A stretch of DNA of 64,000 nucleotides from Pelagicoccus mobilis (lineage in GTDB: Bacteria; Verrucomicrobiota; Verrucomicrobiia; Opitutales; Opitutaceae), in contig NZ_JAENIL010000028.1 of the NCBI RefSeq assembly GCF_016595505.1, positions 36,495 through 100,494 of the forward strand, given 5' to 3'. The notes under the pieces are model-generated. The model was not told the DNA's origin and did no database searches. It saw nothing but the letters and a program-made list of their open reading frames with translations. A program made the translations under genes and the position numbers. Below are positions 46,646-56,588 of this stretch, in pieces (position 1 is the stretch's first letter; each line of letters begins with the position of its first letter).

Positions 46646-49600
46646 CTAGAACTTGAATGTGTTGGTAAGCGTCCAAGTCATCCCCTCGGAGATACGAGAG
46701 GTGGCTGGAGAGCCATCTGGCTGAACAGTTACCGGAATCAGACTCTCGTCCTCGAACGCATTGCGGATGTTGAGTTGGATTCTCCAATCGATATTGTCGC
46801 TGAGCGACGTTTCATAAGCAGCCCAAAGGTCGATATTCGACTCGGAGCCACCTGTGAATGGGTTATCGACATCGAACTGAGCTACGTCGTCAGTACGATC
46901 AAGCGGAGTACCCGCGTCGTCGAGGATGATAACTGGGTATCCAGTCACGACTTCGTCCTGCCAGCGGAAGGCGCCACCTACACTTGCTCCAGCGAGCATG
47001 CCGTCGGAGAAGTTGTAGTTAGTGACCACGTTGAGTCTCCATGGACGGAGCTCTGCCACGTCGGAACCTTCGAGCTGCTTGAACAGCTGGTAGCTGGAGT
47101 AGAACTCGCTTCCGTACTTGCTGCGAACGGTTTCACCACCGAAGCCTGGACCCCAGAGACGAGCGTCTCCGTAAGCAGTGTTGTTGATCACATCCCAACG
47201 GCTTTCAACCCACTCGCTGTAAGTACGGGCGAGGTTTGAACGGGTCGCGCTGGTCTTAGTCGCGTTGAGAGCGATGTTCCAGTTGTCAGTCGGCTGGTAG
47301 AAGAGCTCGTACTCCCAACCTTCGGAAGCCGTGTCACCAGTGATCGCAAACGCGGACGGCTCACCATTCCAAGCAGCGCCACCAGCGCCCCAACCTGCGT
47401 CAGGAGTGATCGCGTCCCAATTCTGTCCCCAGAAGTCGCGGAACTGCTGAGACGGGTAGTTCGATGGATCGTTGAACGCAGCCACGACGCCTTGCTCGAT
47501 CGCCAAGGTGCGAGCCACTTCAGCGGAACGCTCAGCGGCAGACATACCTTCGGTGAAGGCTGGCTGGTAGCGGAGAACTTCAACCTCTGGGTTGATGTAC
47601 GGATTGGTGTCCGCATCGAAACCAGCTTCAGGATCTTCGAGAGCGTAGTTGCGCCAGAAGTCATCCTTACCGCCTTCGGCCATCTTGGCGAAGAGCATAC
47701 CCCAACCTTCACCTGCACCGATCATGTAGGAATTAGAGATGGAAGACGCGCTCAAGGTGTCGTTGGTCACCTCGGTTTCGTAGTAGTTAGCACGGAAGCT
47801 GAAACGATCGTTCAGACCGCTGATCACGATACCGTATTCCGTAGTTTCGCCACGGGACGGAGAGATCGGAGAACCAACGAGGTCGCGGCGGCTTGCGTCA
47901 GGACGGAAGTTCTCAGAGTCGCTGTAGGTCAAGGATACGCCCCAACCATTCATCTGGTCGCGCCACTCTTGCGGAGTGTGAACCACCATGCTGAAGGTCT
48001 TGCTGATACCGCTCGCGCTAACGTAGGTCTTGTTGTTCGGGATGTCTACGTCAGCAGTGCTGCCTGGAACCATCCAGCTGGAACCGAATGGATCAACCGC
48101 GCCGGCGATGCCGTCTGGGTGACCCGGAACGTTACCAGCATTGGCCGCGTTGTCAGTATCGTCTCTGTATCCGAATACTGGAACAACGTTTCCGTCGAAC
48201 ATGAAACCTTGCCAAACGAAGGCCTTGGAATCGATCTCGTTGCTCGCGAGATTAGCGCGGCGGTAGAGGTTCGAGATATCGCCCGCTGCTTCGCTCCAAA
48301 CCGTGTTGCTCACTGTACCAGCGTTAGCCTGGAAGGAACCATCGGTTGGAATCAGCTCGGAGTGGATACGGTCCAAGTTCGCGCCAGAAGCGGAGCTCGA
48401 GCTGAGCAAGCTTGGGCCGAGGTAGACGAGGTTCGCGATGTAGCGGCTCGCCTGGGTGATGGAGTTGCCAGTATTGAAGCTGGACGAAGTCGCACGCATC
48501 CAAGAAGCGCTACGCTGATCGAAAGTGGACTTGCCATAGACGCCAGTGAAGCGGTGCTTACCGAAAATGCTAGCAAGCTCCTCGTTCAAGTTGTCGTTGA
48601 AGTCGACTTCGTAGAATCCAGTGAAACGGAAGTTCTCACGATCACGGTAGTTGATCTGATTGTTCTGCGCGTCACCGCCGACATAGGGACGACCCAGATT
48701 CGGGTTGGGCATACCTTCAGCCGTACCATTTGGAATGGTAGCCATCATGTCGATCGAGAGCGACTGACCCCAGTTGTCGAGCAGGTTTGTTTGACCGTCG
48801 ACGTAGTCCTGAGCGTCATACACGAGCTCGATACCGAGCTTGTTGTCCATCATGCTGCGAGAGAAGGTGATGTTATAAGAATCCCACTCCTGCCACTCGC
48901 TCTTGTTCGGTCCGTCGATCAACTTGTCATAGAAGTCGAAGATCGTTGGGTCACTAATAGTGGTCGGCTTCCATGCGGTGATGGAGGAACCTGGCAAACC
49001 TCTGATGTTGTCAGAACCGATCGCCACCTTCTTGGAGAAGGAGTCGAAGGCGCCGATACCACGGAACACGCCAGTCTGTTGGCCGCCACCCGCGAGGAAG
49101 TAGTAGTCCTGTGAAGACTGGTTGGTAGACTCGTAGACAGCTGTAGGGCCATCGAAGATACGGCCAACCGCTGCGTTGATCCAAGGATCGTAGCTGCCGG
49201 AACCAAAACCGTTCTCGATCGCGTTTACGCCACCGACCGTGTAAGTCGCCTTGCCCATACCGGTCGCCGCCGTGTCAGTCACAGGGCGGAACCACTGCGT
49301 GATGCGGTCGATCGGAGGGATCACGCGAGGACGATTCGCATCGATCTCACCGTTCTCGTAATTGACGCGGATAGAGGTCGAAGCTGAGTCGCTGGAAAGA
49401 GCCTTCGGCTCCCACTTCATCGCCACGTAGATACGCTGATCGTCCTCAAACGCTCCGTCTTGCATGAAGTCTTGCTCGTCGTTGAGAAGAGACACGCGAA
49501 CCGCGAGCTCATCCTCGATCAAAACCTTGTTGTAGTCGAGGGACGCTCGCCAAGAGCCATAGCTTCCGTAACGAGCCTCGAAGTCACCGCCATCTTCGAA

Positions 49601-50185
49601 ATAGGCAGTGTTGGTCGTCGCGTTGATAACACCGGCCGGGCTGCCCAAACCGAAGAGGATCGAGTTCGGACCTCTCTGCAGATCGATACGATCGACATTG
49701 TAGGAATCCCAAGGGATGTCCGTCTTGAAGAAGTCACGAGTGTTGTCCGCAGCAGCGAGACCACGTACACGAGTCGCCGCGTTCGGACGCAAACGTTGGC
49801 TGTCAGTATCGACACGACCGAAGTCACCGCCGCCAGCGAAGTTACCGCCGGTACCCGCTACTTCCGTTCCACCTGTGTAGATAAGAAGCGATTCGTTGTC
49901 CGTCGCGGACGTGTCACGCAAGAACTCCTCCGTGACGACAGAGATCGAAGAACCAACGTCCTTCAGGTCGGTACGGATACGACTTCCGGCAAGAGTAGAG
50001 GTCGCGCGGTAGCCAGAGTTCGCTTCACCTTCAATCGTGAAGGGAGAGAGCTCGTACACATCCTCTTCGTCATCGTTCTGAGCGATGCCGAGAGGAGCAA
50101 CTAGAAGGGCAGCGCCCAGAGCGATCGCTCCGGATGCAGATCTAGGCCATGCATATCTATTGTTTAGTTTGATCGATTTATTCAT
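46646..50185 (-). CDS. Large TonB-dependent receptor
   Basis: 1179 residues from the ATG at 50185 (MNKSIKLNNRYAW). Signal peptide about 20-36 (AIALGAALLVAPLGIAQ). The plug begins VYELSPFTIEGEANSGY and has STLAGSRIRTDLKDVGSSIS with RIDLQRGPNSILFGLGSPAG. A 22-strand barrel follows and ends TSRISEGMTWTLTNTFKF with a terminal Phe. The plug is typical of Opitutales receptors with the 'L.PF.V' start. The barrel is larger than ordinary siderophore receptors (650-750 residues), suggesting transport of bulky oligosaccharides or peptides. No SusD partner is next to it, so the substrate is unknown. Confidence 0.93.
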   Translation of the reverse strand: MNKSIKLNNRYAWPRSASGAIALGAALLVAPLGIAQNDDEEDVYELSPFTIEGEANSGYRATSTLAGSRIRTDLKDVGSSISVVTEEFLRDTSATDNESLLIYTGGTEVAGTGGNFAGGGDFGRVDTDSQRLRPNAATRVRGLAAADNTRDFFKTDIPWDSYNVDRIDLQRGPNSILFGLGSPAGVINATTNTAYFEDGGDFEARYGSYGSWRASLDYNKVLIEDELAVRVSLLNDEQDFMQDGAFEDDQRIYVAMKWEPKALSSDSASTSIRVNYENGEIDANRPRVIPPIDRITQWFRPVTDTAATGMGKATYTVGGVNAIENGFGSGSYDPWINAAVGRIFDGPTAVYESTNQSSQDYYFLAGGGQQTGVFRGIGAFDSFSKKVAIGSDNIRGLPGSSITAWKPTTISDPTIFDFYDKLIDGPNKSEWQEWDSYNITFSRSMMDNKLGIELVYDAQDYVDGQTNLLDNWGQSLSIDMMATIPNGTAEGMPNPNLGRPYVGGDAQNNQINYRDRENFRFTGFYEVDFNDNLNEELASIFGKHRFTGVYGKSTFDQRSASWMRATSSSFNTGNSITQASRYIANLVYLGPSLLSSSSASGANLDRIHSELIPTDGSFQANAGTVSNTVWSEAAGDISNLYRRANLASNEIDSKAFVWQGFMFDGNVVPVFGYRDDTDNAANAGNVPGHPDGIAGAVDPFGSSWMVPGSTADVDIPNNKTYVSASGISKTFSMVVHTPQEWRDQMNGWGVSLTYSDSENFRPDASRRDLVGSPISPSRGETTEYGIVISGLNDRFSFRANYYETEVTNDTLSASSISNSYMIGAGEGWGMLFAKMAEGGKDDFWRNYALEDPEAGFDADTNPYINPEVEVLRYQPAFTEGMSAAERSAEVARTLAIEQGVVAAFNDPSNYPSQQFRDFWGQNWDAITPDAGWGAGGAAWNGEPSAFAITGDTASEGWEYELFYQPTDNWNIALNATKTSATRSNLARTYSEWVESRWDVINNTAYGDARLWGPGFGGETVRSKYGSEFYSSYQLFKQLEGSDVAELRPWRLNVVTNYNFSDGMLAGASVGGAFRWQDEVVTGYPVIILDDAGTPLDRTDDVAQFDVDNPFTGGSESNIDLWAAYETSLSDNIDWRIQLNIRNAFEDESLIPVTVQPDGSPATSRISEGMTWTLTNTFKF

Positions 50186-50548
50186 TGGGTAGTGTGAATA
50201 CCAATTCACGATTTGGGTTGTGTTATGCCGACCCTACACGCAGGCCGGCAAAAGGGAGTTCGTTCCGCTCAAGCCAGTCGTTGGGTGACACGGCGATACG
50301 CGGAAACACGGTAGCATTTATGTACTTGAAAATCGCTGAACGAGATCCGAGAGGGGACCCGATTCAGACGATGAAATTAAAGGGGTTTCCGTTAACGTAG
50401 GGAACAAGGGGAGATACGGGGGGTAGTTGCCTCCGAAGAGACGAGGTTGGTCGATTTAGGCTGGTTCGGAGCAGCATGACCCCAGCCCCCAAGAGCCCCC
50501 TTCACATTTTTTTTCAGGTAAAACCAGCGAGATTCCGCCGCGTCGCGA
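50186..50548. other. Gene-free interval upstream of the TonB receptor
   Basis: 363 bases between the receptor start and the end of the haloperoxidase fusion gene. Holds the receptor's promoter region, but no clear operator dyad is seen. A poor GGTAG hairpin (50422-50447, CCTC/GAGG stem) may be a decayed REP. The stretch near 50500-50516 is T-rich. No gene supported. Confidence 0.5.
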
Positions 50549-53500
50549 TTACTCCCGCCAACCTTGTCCCCAAACCCCTAAAACGATGGTCCCAGACCCC
50601 GAGAGCGCTTCCACCTCAAATCGGTAAACGCCCGAAGAAAGAGCCACAGAGACCGCCGCATCCTTCTCATGAAGAACGTTTTCCGTAGACTCCCTTAAAA
50701 ACAGAACCTCGGCCTGGGAGGACGTGTCGTTGGCCAACCAATCATCGTTGCTCGCCACTTCAGTCTCACTTCCGTTCTCCGCAACAGCAAACACTCTTAC
50801 TAATGTGTCGGCCACGCCGGAACCGAGAGTCGCGCCCTCCACCGTAGAAAGAACCAGCACCGGTTCATCCACTTCGACTTCGATCTCAACCGAAAGCGTT
50901 TCCCCTTCCGAAACCTCCACCTGCAAGTCCACTCCCTTCATTGAACCAACCCCTGCGTATCCGTGCGTACCCGCCGCCACTCCGTCCGCTTGCGGATCGC
51001 GCGAGAAGCGCAAATAGAGCCCGTCCGCGTCGCTGAAACTCTCGTCCGAGAGCGAGTGCAAAACACGCATCGGCAAAGCGTCCCCAGCCGACTCGAAACG
51101 TACCATCGATCCTTTCGGAGCCGTCGACAGGTGGCGAATCTCCTTGATCAGCCCGGTACTCGCCGCATTGGCATGCCTCTGTTGATGAGCTCGCAAAAAC
51201 GCTTCGACCCCTACGCGAGCCCCCAATGTCCGACCGATAAAATCATCCGCCCGAACGTGAATCCCTCCGTACAAACGCGACACTCCGGCTTGGTCCGCCG
51301 CATCGTAATAAGTCGCCCACTGCAACGTCACGTCCTCGCTCGGGCCGTATTCAAATTCCAAGAACCCGCCCTTCGGAAAATGAAACTCGCCCATCCCGCC
51401 CGGAAAAAACGGACTACCCGTCAAAAGGGTCATGATCTCCGCACCCGTCCGGCTAAACGTACTATGCCCTGAAACATAGGCAGCGAACGCCGGCGTCACA
51501 AAAGTGCTCCTCTGATAAGGAAACCAGTCCTCCGCCAGAATCCAGTCCACACCGCCGACCTCCGCATGAGCGTCGTCCGGCTCGCCCGCCCAGGCGTAAA
51601 TGGCGATCTTGCCCACGTGCGACGCCAAATGCTCAAGCGGCTGCCCAGCCGCAGAGTTCTCGTCAGTAACCACCTCGACCAAGCCCGGCACCAGCTTAAT
51701 CCCCTTCTCGTGATAGGACGGCTTAGACTCATCGGACGATTGTCCCAGCCCTGCCAATACACGAATCATGGAGATCGGCCGCGAATAATCGTATTGAGCC
51801 TTAAGCGTCCAAGCCGCCACCGCAGCATCGTGAAGCCCTCCATTCAAAGCGAGGTAAGCGCGCACGTCCCACTCCAGCTTCGAAAGCTCGTCCCCCTTGC
51901 CCATGTAACGACGCTCGAAATTTGGATAATCCGAAATCTCATTGTGCAACGAATTCCAGTGCCCAGGCGGCGTTTCCGAGGCGGGACCATCCGCCCAATA
52001 CTCTGCGAGGATGCGACCATAGTCGGCGAGCTTCACCTTGTTCTCCGCGTACTCCACTCCCGTCACAGGATTTAGCGGACGCCCGATGCCATCATTCGTC
52101 GCCAAACGATTGTTCAGACGAGCCCCCGGAGAGATGTCGATCATCGTCTCGTCATTGGGATCCAAATACGATGAAAACAAAATCACTTCCACCACCGCAT
52201 CGATAAATTCCTCGTGCGACTCGGTATCCCAAAGCGGAGGCGGCCCTGGATCGAAAGCGATCGTGTTGGAGGTCGGCTTATCCATGGCGAACGCCTTCAC
52301 CTCACGCCAGTTGACCCCCAGAAAATCCTGCACCAACGCCCCCAACGGAATTCCGTTCTGCGAGATCGCAAAATCGAAAGCAAGCGGCTGCCAACGATTG
52401 ATATCGTCCATCGAGGCCCCGGACAGTTCGAGCACAAGCGAATCGTTCACCGCCTCGTAGCCACTCGTATCCACATAATCATTCAACTCATTCGAACCGT
52501 CGTCATAATTTGCCTCCAATACTCCAACACCGATCCGATTGCCCACAGCCGCAGGAGACTGGTCTTCAGTTCCGACATCATCCGGATCGAAACCCAACTG
52601 CTCCATCAACCAACGAAAACCAGAAAGCGACCGCTCCTCTCCCGGACTCCCCGTGTAACGCTTTTTCAATACAGTAAAGGCTGCATGGCTAATCGCTTCA
52701 CGCTGAGCCGCCAATCGATCACCACCCCAATCCGACTCCGAAACGTCCTCTTGGTGAAACATCGGTTTCGCACGCGACCAAGCCTCTTCTTCATAAGCCC
52801 AAAAAGCATCCCACATAGCCGCCGAAACATGATAGAGATTGCGGCCATGCTTCGTCGGATCCGGAAAATCCTTGCGGATCGCTTCCAGCATAAACTCGTT
52901 CCACCAGCGAGCCACCGACTGAGCCTCGAGGTCCATATCCAAAGTGATCTCGACTTCATCGCTGTAGACCTCTCCTCCCGCATTCACCGCTTTCACGCGA
53001 TAAGTTCCCGTGTCGAAAGGAACGACACGCTTCAAATGCAAGCGCGGCGAACTCTCGCCCTCGATCGTCTCTCCGTCCTTTTCCCATACAAAGACAGGAG
53101 CTGGCGTCCCAATCGCTTCCACTTCAAGCATCAGTGGATCGCCAAACGCATAGCTTAATGCCGGGACAGGCTGTTGCGAGAAGAGCGGTGGAGTCGGCGC
53201 GTCATCGGGCTCGACCAACTCCAGTACCTGATTCGCGGATACATCAGTCAAAGTCTGAACCAGCCCCGTCGGCCACTTCACCTCCACCGTATCGATCGTC
53301 CCGTCCGAATTCCCTAAGCCGAAGTGCAAAGCCGCTTCCCGCTGGCCAATATACGCATTGCTGGGATTGTAATAAAGGTGACGCGTTACGCCCGCTTCCG
53401 TCACCTTCACCGACGTCCCAACCCCATCTCGATTCGAACGGGTTCCGCTAAACGTAAAACGAATCCAGTCATTGTCGCCCGCCGCCGCATCACTCTCGTA

Positions 53501-54808
53501 AAAAACAGGATCAGAGTGCGAGTTCACCACCACGAGATCCTCATCCCCATCCGAATCCCAATCGAGCACAAGCAACGCCTTTCCATAACGTACATCGGCG
53601 ACGCCAGACCCATTCGTCACATCATTAAAGGTTCCGTCCCCTAGATTCCTGAATAGAATAGTCGGATCATCATCTGCATCCGCATAAGGGGTCGTGTTCC
53701 GATCCGCCCCTTCCGCGATCGGCATCCCGTTAGTAACTGCGAGGTCAAAAAACCCGTCATTGTCATACTCAAAGAAAGACGCGCCCCAACCCCAACCAGT
53801 ACGACTCGTCCCCGACGGAACCGAAACTTCCTGAAAGTTCCTATCCCCATTATTCCGATACAACTTATTACCGGAATGACTTCCATTCTTGTTGTTGGAA
53901 TACTCGTCAAAAATCGAAGAAACATAGAAATCGAGCAACCCGTCGTTGTCGTAGTCCGCGACTGCCACCCCCATGCCATTCTCGTCAAACCCGACACCAG
54001 ACGCCTCAGTCGTATTCGTAAAGCTTCCGTCTCCATCGTTCCAATACATCTGACTTTTACCGTAGTCAGAAACCAAAGCCAAATCCGGCCAAGTATCCCC
54101 ATCGAAATCCGCCCATCCTGACGCGAACCCATTCTGAGTAGTCGACTTCGCCGGCTGCAGCAATCCCGCCTCCTCCGTCGCAACCGTGAAATGGCCCGGA
54201 GCTTCCGAGCCGCGATTTTTCAGCAACGCGGAATGCAAAGCCCGCTCGCTGTCCACCTCGACACCCCATTCGCTAATATAGATGTCCAAATAGCCGTCCA
54301 AATCGTAGTCGACGATCCCCACGCTATATCCCTTGTGGTCCTGCCCGGTCACCACCAAGTCAGCCCCACGATTCGCCGCCTCGTTGACGAAGTGACCTGC
54401 TCCATCGTTGATGTAGAGATAGAACCGGTCCCCTTCATGGACCGTCATAAACAGATCCTGGTCCCCGTCGTTGTCGAAATCCGCCGCCCCGAAAGCAGCC
54501 GCATCCGTAGCGCCTGACAAACCTCTGGCCGCAGTCTCATCCGTGAACGCCCCGTTCCCATCGTTCACGAAAAGCAAAGGAGCTTGCTCGTAGCGGGCAA
54601 AAATCAGGTCCGAATGCCCATCCCCATTCACATCGACGACCGCCGCGCCACCATGGTTGTTGACCGGGTCGTTCTTTTCCGAATGCAAATAGCTGATCCC
54701 GATCGCATTAGAAACGTCTGTAAAGGCGGCTTCCACAATCCGGCTTGAACAAGCCAAGAAAAACAGGGTCAAAGACAGGAGGAAAAAACGTCGGGCTGAC
54801 AATTCCAT
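50549..54808 (-). CDS. Secreted FG-GAP/ASPIC/Ig protein fused to a vanadium haloperoxidase
   Basis: 1419 residues from the ATG at 54808. Signal peptide about 1-28. Residues about 30-430 carry repeated VCBS/FG-GAP motifs (DVNGDGHSDLIFARY, DFDNDGDQDLFM, DYDLDGYLDIYI, DYDNDGLLDFYV). About 445-530 is an ASPIC/UnbV domain (GVGTSVKVTEAG, QREAALHFGLGNSD, VEVKWPTG), and about 535-622 an Ig-like domain. About 625-1215 is a vanadium-dependent haloperoxidase with the full vanadate site: K1003 and R1010 (KAQYDYSRPI), S1113-H1115 (YVSGHSTFSR), R1178 and H1184 (SRLYGGIHVRAD). Spacings K+7R and R+6H match known enzymes. The C-terminal tail is a beta-rich secretion or adhesion domain. It would oxidise halides outside the cell. 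Last in a minus-strand run upstream of the TonB receptor gene. Confidence 0.88.
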   Translation of the reverse strand: MELSARRFFLLSLTLFFLACSSRIVEAAFTDVSNAIGISYLHSEKNDPVNNHGGAAVVDVNGDGHSDLIFARYEQAPLLFVNDGNGAFTDETAARGLSGATDAAAFGAADFDNDGDQDLFMTVHEGDRFYLYINDGAGHFVNEAANRGADLVVTGQDHKGYSVGIVDYDLDGYLDIYISEWGVEVDSERALHSALLKNRGSEAPGHFTVATEEAGLLQPAKSTTQNGFASGWADFDGDTWPDLALVSDYGKSQMYWNDGDGSFTNTTEASGVGFDENGMGVAVADYDNDGLLDFYVSSIFDEYSNNKNGSHSGNKLYRNNGDRNFQEVSVPSGTSRTGWGWGASFFEYDNDGFFDLAVTNGMPIAEGADRNTTPYADADDDPTILFRNLGDGTFNDVTNGSGVADVRYGKALLVLDWDSDGDEDLVVVNSHSDPVFYESDAAAGDNDWIRFTFSGTRSNRDGVGTSVKVTEAGVTRHLYYNPSNAYIGQREAALHFGLGNSDGTIDTVEVKWPTGLVQTLTDVSANQVLELVEPDDAPTPPLFSQQPVPALSYAFGDPLMLEVEAIGTPAPVFVWEKDGETIEGESSPRLHLKRVVPFDTGTYRVKAVNAGGEVYSDEVEITLDMDLEAQSVARWWNEFMLEAIRKDFPDPTKHGRNLYHVSAAMWDAFWAYEEEAWSRAKPMFHQEDVSESDWGGDRLAAQREAISHAAFTVLKKRYTGSPGEERSLSGFRWLMEQLGFDPDDVGTEDQSPAAVGNRIGVGVLEANYDDGSNELNDYVDTSGYEAVNDSLVLELSGASMDDINRWQPLAFDFAISQNGIPLGALVQDFLGVNWREVKAFAMDKPTSNTIAFDPGPPPLWDTESHEEFIDAVVEVILFSSYLDPNDETMIDISPGARLNNRLATNDGIGRPLNPVTGVEYAENKVKLADYGRILAEYWADGPASETPPGHWNSLHNEISDYPNFERRYMGKGDELSKLEWDVRAYLALNGGLHDAAVAAWTLKAQYDYSRPISMIRVLAGLGQSSDESKPSYHEKGIKLVPGLVEVVTDENSAAGQPLEHLASHVGKIAIYAWAGEPDDAHAEVGGVDWILAEDWFPYQRSTFVTPAFAAYVSGHSTFSRTGAEIMTLLTGSPFFPGGMGEFHFPKGGFLEFEYGPSEDVTLQWATYYDAADQAGVSRLYGGIHVRADDFIGRTLGARVGVEAFLRAHQQRHANAASTGLIKEIRHLSTAPKGSMVRFESAGDALPMRVLHSLSDESFSDADGLYLRFSRDPQADGVAAGTHGYAGVGSMKGVDLQVEVSEGETLSVEIEVEVDEPVLVLSTVEGATLGSGVADTLVRVFAVAENGSETEVASNDDWLANDTSSQAEVLFLRESTENVLHEKDAAVSVALSSGVYRFEVEALSGSGTIVLGVWGQGWRE

Positions 54809-55030
54809 AAAGGATGGGGCGAACTCTATATTGTTTGAAGGAAGGGATACGGAAAAGGCCATCGGAACACCGAAGCACTAAAACCTAAACACCAAGCAGC
54901 AAAGCATTCCCTGAACAATTCTGGCGAAACCTCCGTAAATCCCACGAATTCCCCTCAAGCCAACAACAGCTATCGACTTTCACCATGAAGCACTCCAAGC
55001 TGCCGCTAAATAACACCCAATAACAAGGTT

Positions 55031-55705
55031 ATGAAACTCCCTATCACTCTTGCCACACTCTCTATCGCGGCCCTCGCTCTACTCGGCGGCTGCTCAAAAG
55101 GTCCTAGCGAAGAAGAACTCGCACGCCTCGCTGAGCTCGAAGCTCAAGTCGCAGAAAACAAGGCTCGCGCAGAATCCGAAGCGAAGCGCGCCGCAGAACT
55201 CGCCGCCGCAAACGAGCTAGCAAAGGCCGCCGCCGACAAGGCTGCCGAAGCAGAAGCCGCTCGCCGCGCCGAACTCACCGCCCAGGTCGAGCGCGACAAG
55301 GCCGAGAAGGCCCGTCTCGCCGCCCTCGTGAAGAATCTCAACTCACAAACAGAGGAAATCAATCAGTCCAAGGCCGAACTCGAAGCGGAGCTCGCAGCCG
55401 CAGAAGCCGCTCGCACCGCAGCAGCCAAGGATGCAGCAGCCAAGGTCAAGGCAGCAGAAGCACAGCTCGCAGCCGCCGAAGCAGCCAAGGCCGCCGAGAT
55501 CCAAGCCGCTCGCGAAGCCGCCATCGCCGAAGCGACCGCAAAAATGGAAGCTCAAGCCGCCCAGGCGGGCCGCTCCGCTCCAACCGAGCTCATCACCGAT
55601 CGCCGCAAGGAAAGCATCAGCGCATTCCTTTCGGTCGACATCCCCGAGCGCAACCACGTCAACAACACCCGCCGTGCCGCCCAACGCCGCGCCGCTGGCC
55701 AGTAG
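55031..55705 (+). CDS. Coiled-coil lipoprotein
   Basis: 224 residues. Lipobox LLGGCSKG predicts lipidation at Cys21. The rest is a nearly continuous Ala/Glu/Lys-rich coiled coil (EEELARLAELEAQVAENK, AELEAELAAAEAARTAAAK), ending in a basic tail (NNTRRAAQRRAAG). Low complexity means family assignment is not possible. A plausible cell-wall or outer-membrane spacer. Followed by a strong terminator. Confidence 0.8.
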   Translation: MKLPITLATLSIAALALLGGCSKGPSEEELARLAELEAQVAENKARAESEAKRAAELAAANELAKAAADKAAEAEAARRAELTAQVERDKAEKARLAALVKNLNSQTEEINQSKAELEAELAAAEAARTAAAKDAAAKVKAAEAQLAAAEAAKAAEIQAAREAAIAEATAKMEAQAAQAGRSAPTELITDRRKESISAFLSVDIPERNHVNNTRRAAQRRAAGQ

Positions 55706-55766
55706 GACAAGCCTACACAACGCCGTGGCTTAACACTGATCGAGCACGGCGAACGACTTCCAACAA

Positions 55767-55792
55767 ACGCGGGCCTCGGCCCGCGTCTTTTC
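55767..55792 (+). terminator. Rho-independent terminator after the lipoprotein gene
   Basis: Perfect stem ACGCGGGCC (55767-55775) with GGCCCGCGT (55778-55786), two-base loop, followed by CTTTTCT. Confidence 0.9.
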
Positions 55793-55799
55793 TGCCTAA

Positions 55800-56588
55800 A
55801 TGCCTCAACCAAGAGCTCCACTCGACCTCGCCGCCGCCTGGCAACGTCTCGGCCTTTCGCCGCTCGTTCTGGTACTGACCCTATTTGTCTTGCTGGCCGG
55901 TCTCCGAATCTACGGGTACTTCGGCAGCGACCTTTTTCAAGGACCACCGATCATGATCGGCTTCGTCCTCATGTGGCTATTGCCTTTCCTCTTCCTCAGC
56001 AACTACGGTCGCGAACAGATCGGATTCGGTAGAAAGATCGCCCTAAAGTGGATACTGGTCGCCCTCCTAAGCGGAGCCGTCCTGGCGAGCCTTTGCCATT
56101 TCCTCGGCCTCGCCCTCTACGGCAAAGGAGAGCAAAACTGGTTCGTCAGCGTAGCCTACACCTACCAAAGCGACGAGCGGATCGCCCTGCTCGATCGCCA
56201 CGTCGCCTACATCATCTTCACCATCCCCGCCATCATCGCCAGCCCCATCGGAGAGGAGATCTTTTTCCGCGGAATGATCGAGCAATCGAAACGAGATAGC
56301 TGGTCGCCCCCACAATGCGCCCTCCTCTCCGCCACGCTCTTCGCCCTCGTCCACCTCGTGCACCATGGAGTCTATCGCGGGTACAACGGGATCGAATTCA
56401 TGCCCACCGCCGGGACCATCTGGTTCGGGCTCATGCTGGTCAGCAGCCTCGCATTCAGCTACCTCAAACAGAAAGGCGGCTCCATCTGGATCCCCATCAC
56501 CGCGCACGCCGGCTTCAACCTGGCCATGAACACCTACATTTTCTACTCCCTGTTCGTCACCCAGCCACAAACCCTGCCCGCATCGTGA
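55800..56588 (+). CDS. CPBP-family intramembrane metalloprotease
   Basis: 262 residues, seven to eight hydrophobic segments. Motif 1 of the Abi/CPBP (Rce1-like) family is SPIGEEIFFRGMIEQ (E152-E153 and R157), motif 2 is LFALVHLVHHGVYRG, and motif 3 is ITAHAGFNLAMN. The Glu/His ligands form the metal site of this membrane protease class. Role in this organism unknown; family members process prenylated or bacteriocin-related substrates. Its TGA stop overlaps the GTG start of the GNAT gene (GTGA). Confidence 0.9.
   Translation: MPQPRAPLDLAAAWQRLGLSPLVLVLTLFVLLAGLRIYGYFGSDLFQGPPIMIGFVLMWLLPFLFLSNYGREQIGFGRKIALKWILVALLSGAVLASLCHFLGLALYGKGEQNWFVSVAYTYQSDERIALLDRHVAYIIFTIPAIIASPIGEEIFFRGMIEQSKRDSWSPPQCALLSATLFALVHLVHHGVYRGYNGIEFMPTAGTIWFGLMLVSSLAFSYLKQKGGSIWIPITAHAGFNLAMNTYIFYSLFVTQPQTLPAS

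Noticed and set aside
47492..49114. 540-aa plus-strand ORF within the TonB receptor
   Set aside because: Antisense shadow; receptor sequence on the other strand is continuous and family-like.
56315..56584. N-terminal extension of the GNAT gene to 56315
   Set aside because: This stretch is an out-of-frame reading of the CPBP gene; the GTG at 56585 fits length and coupling.
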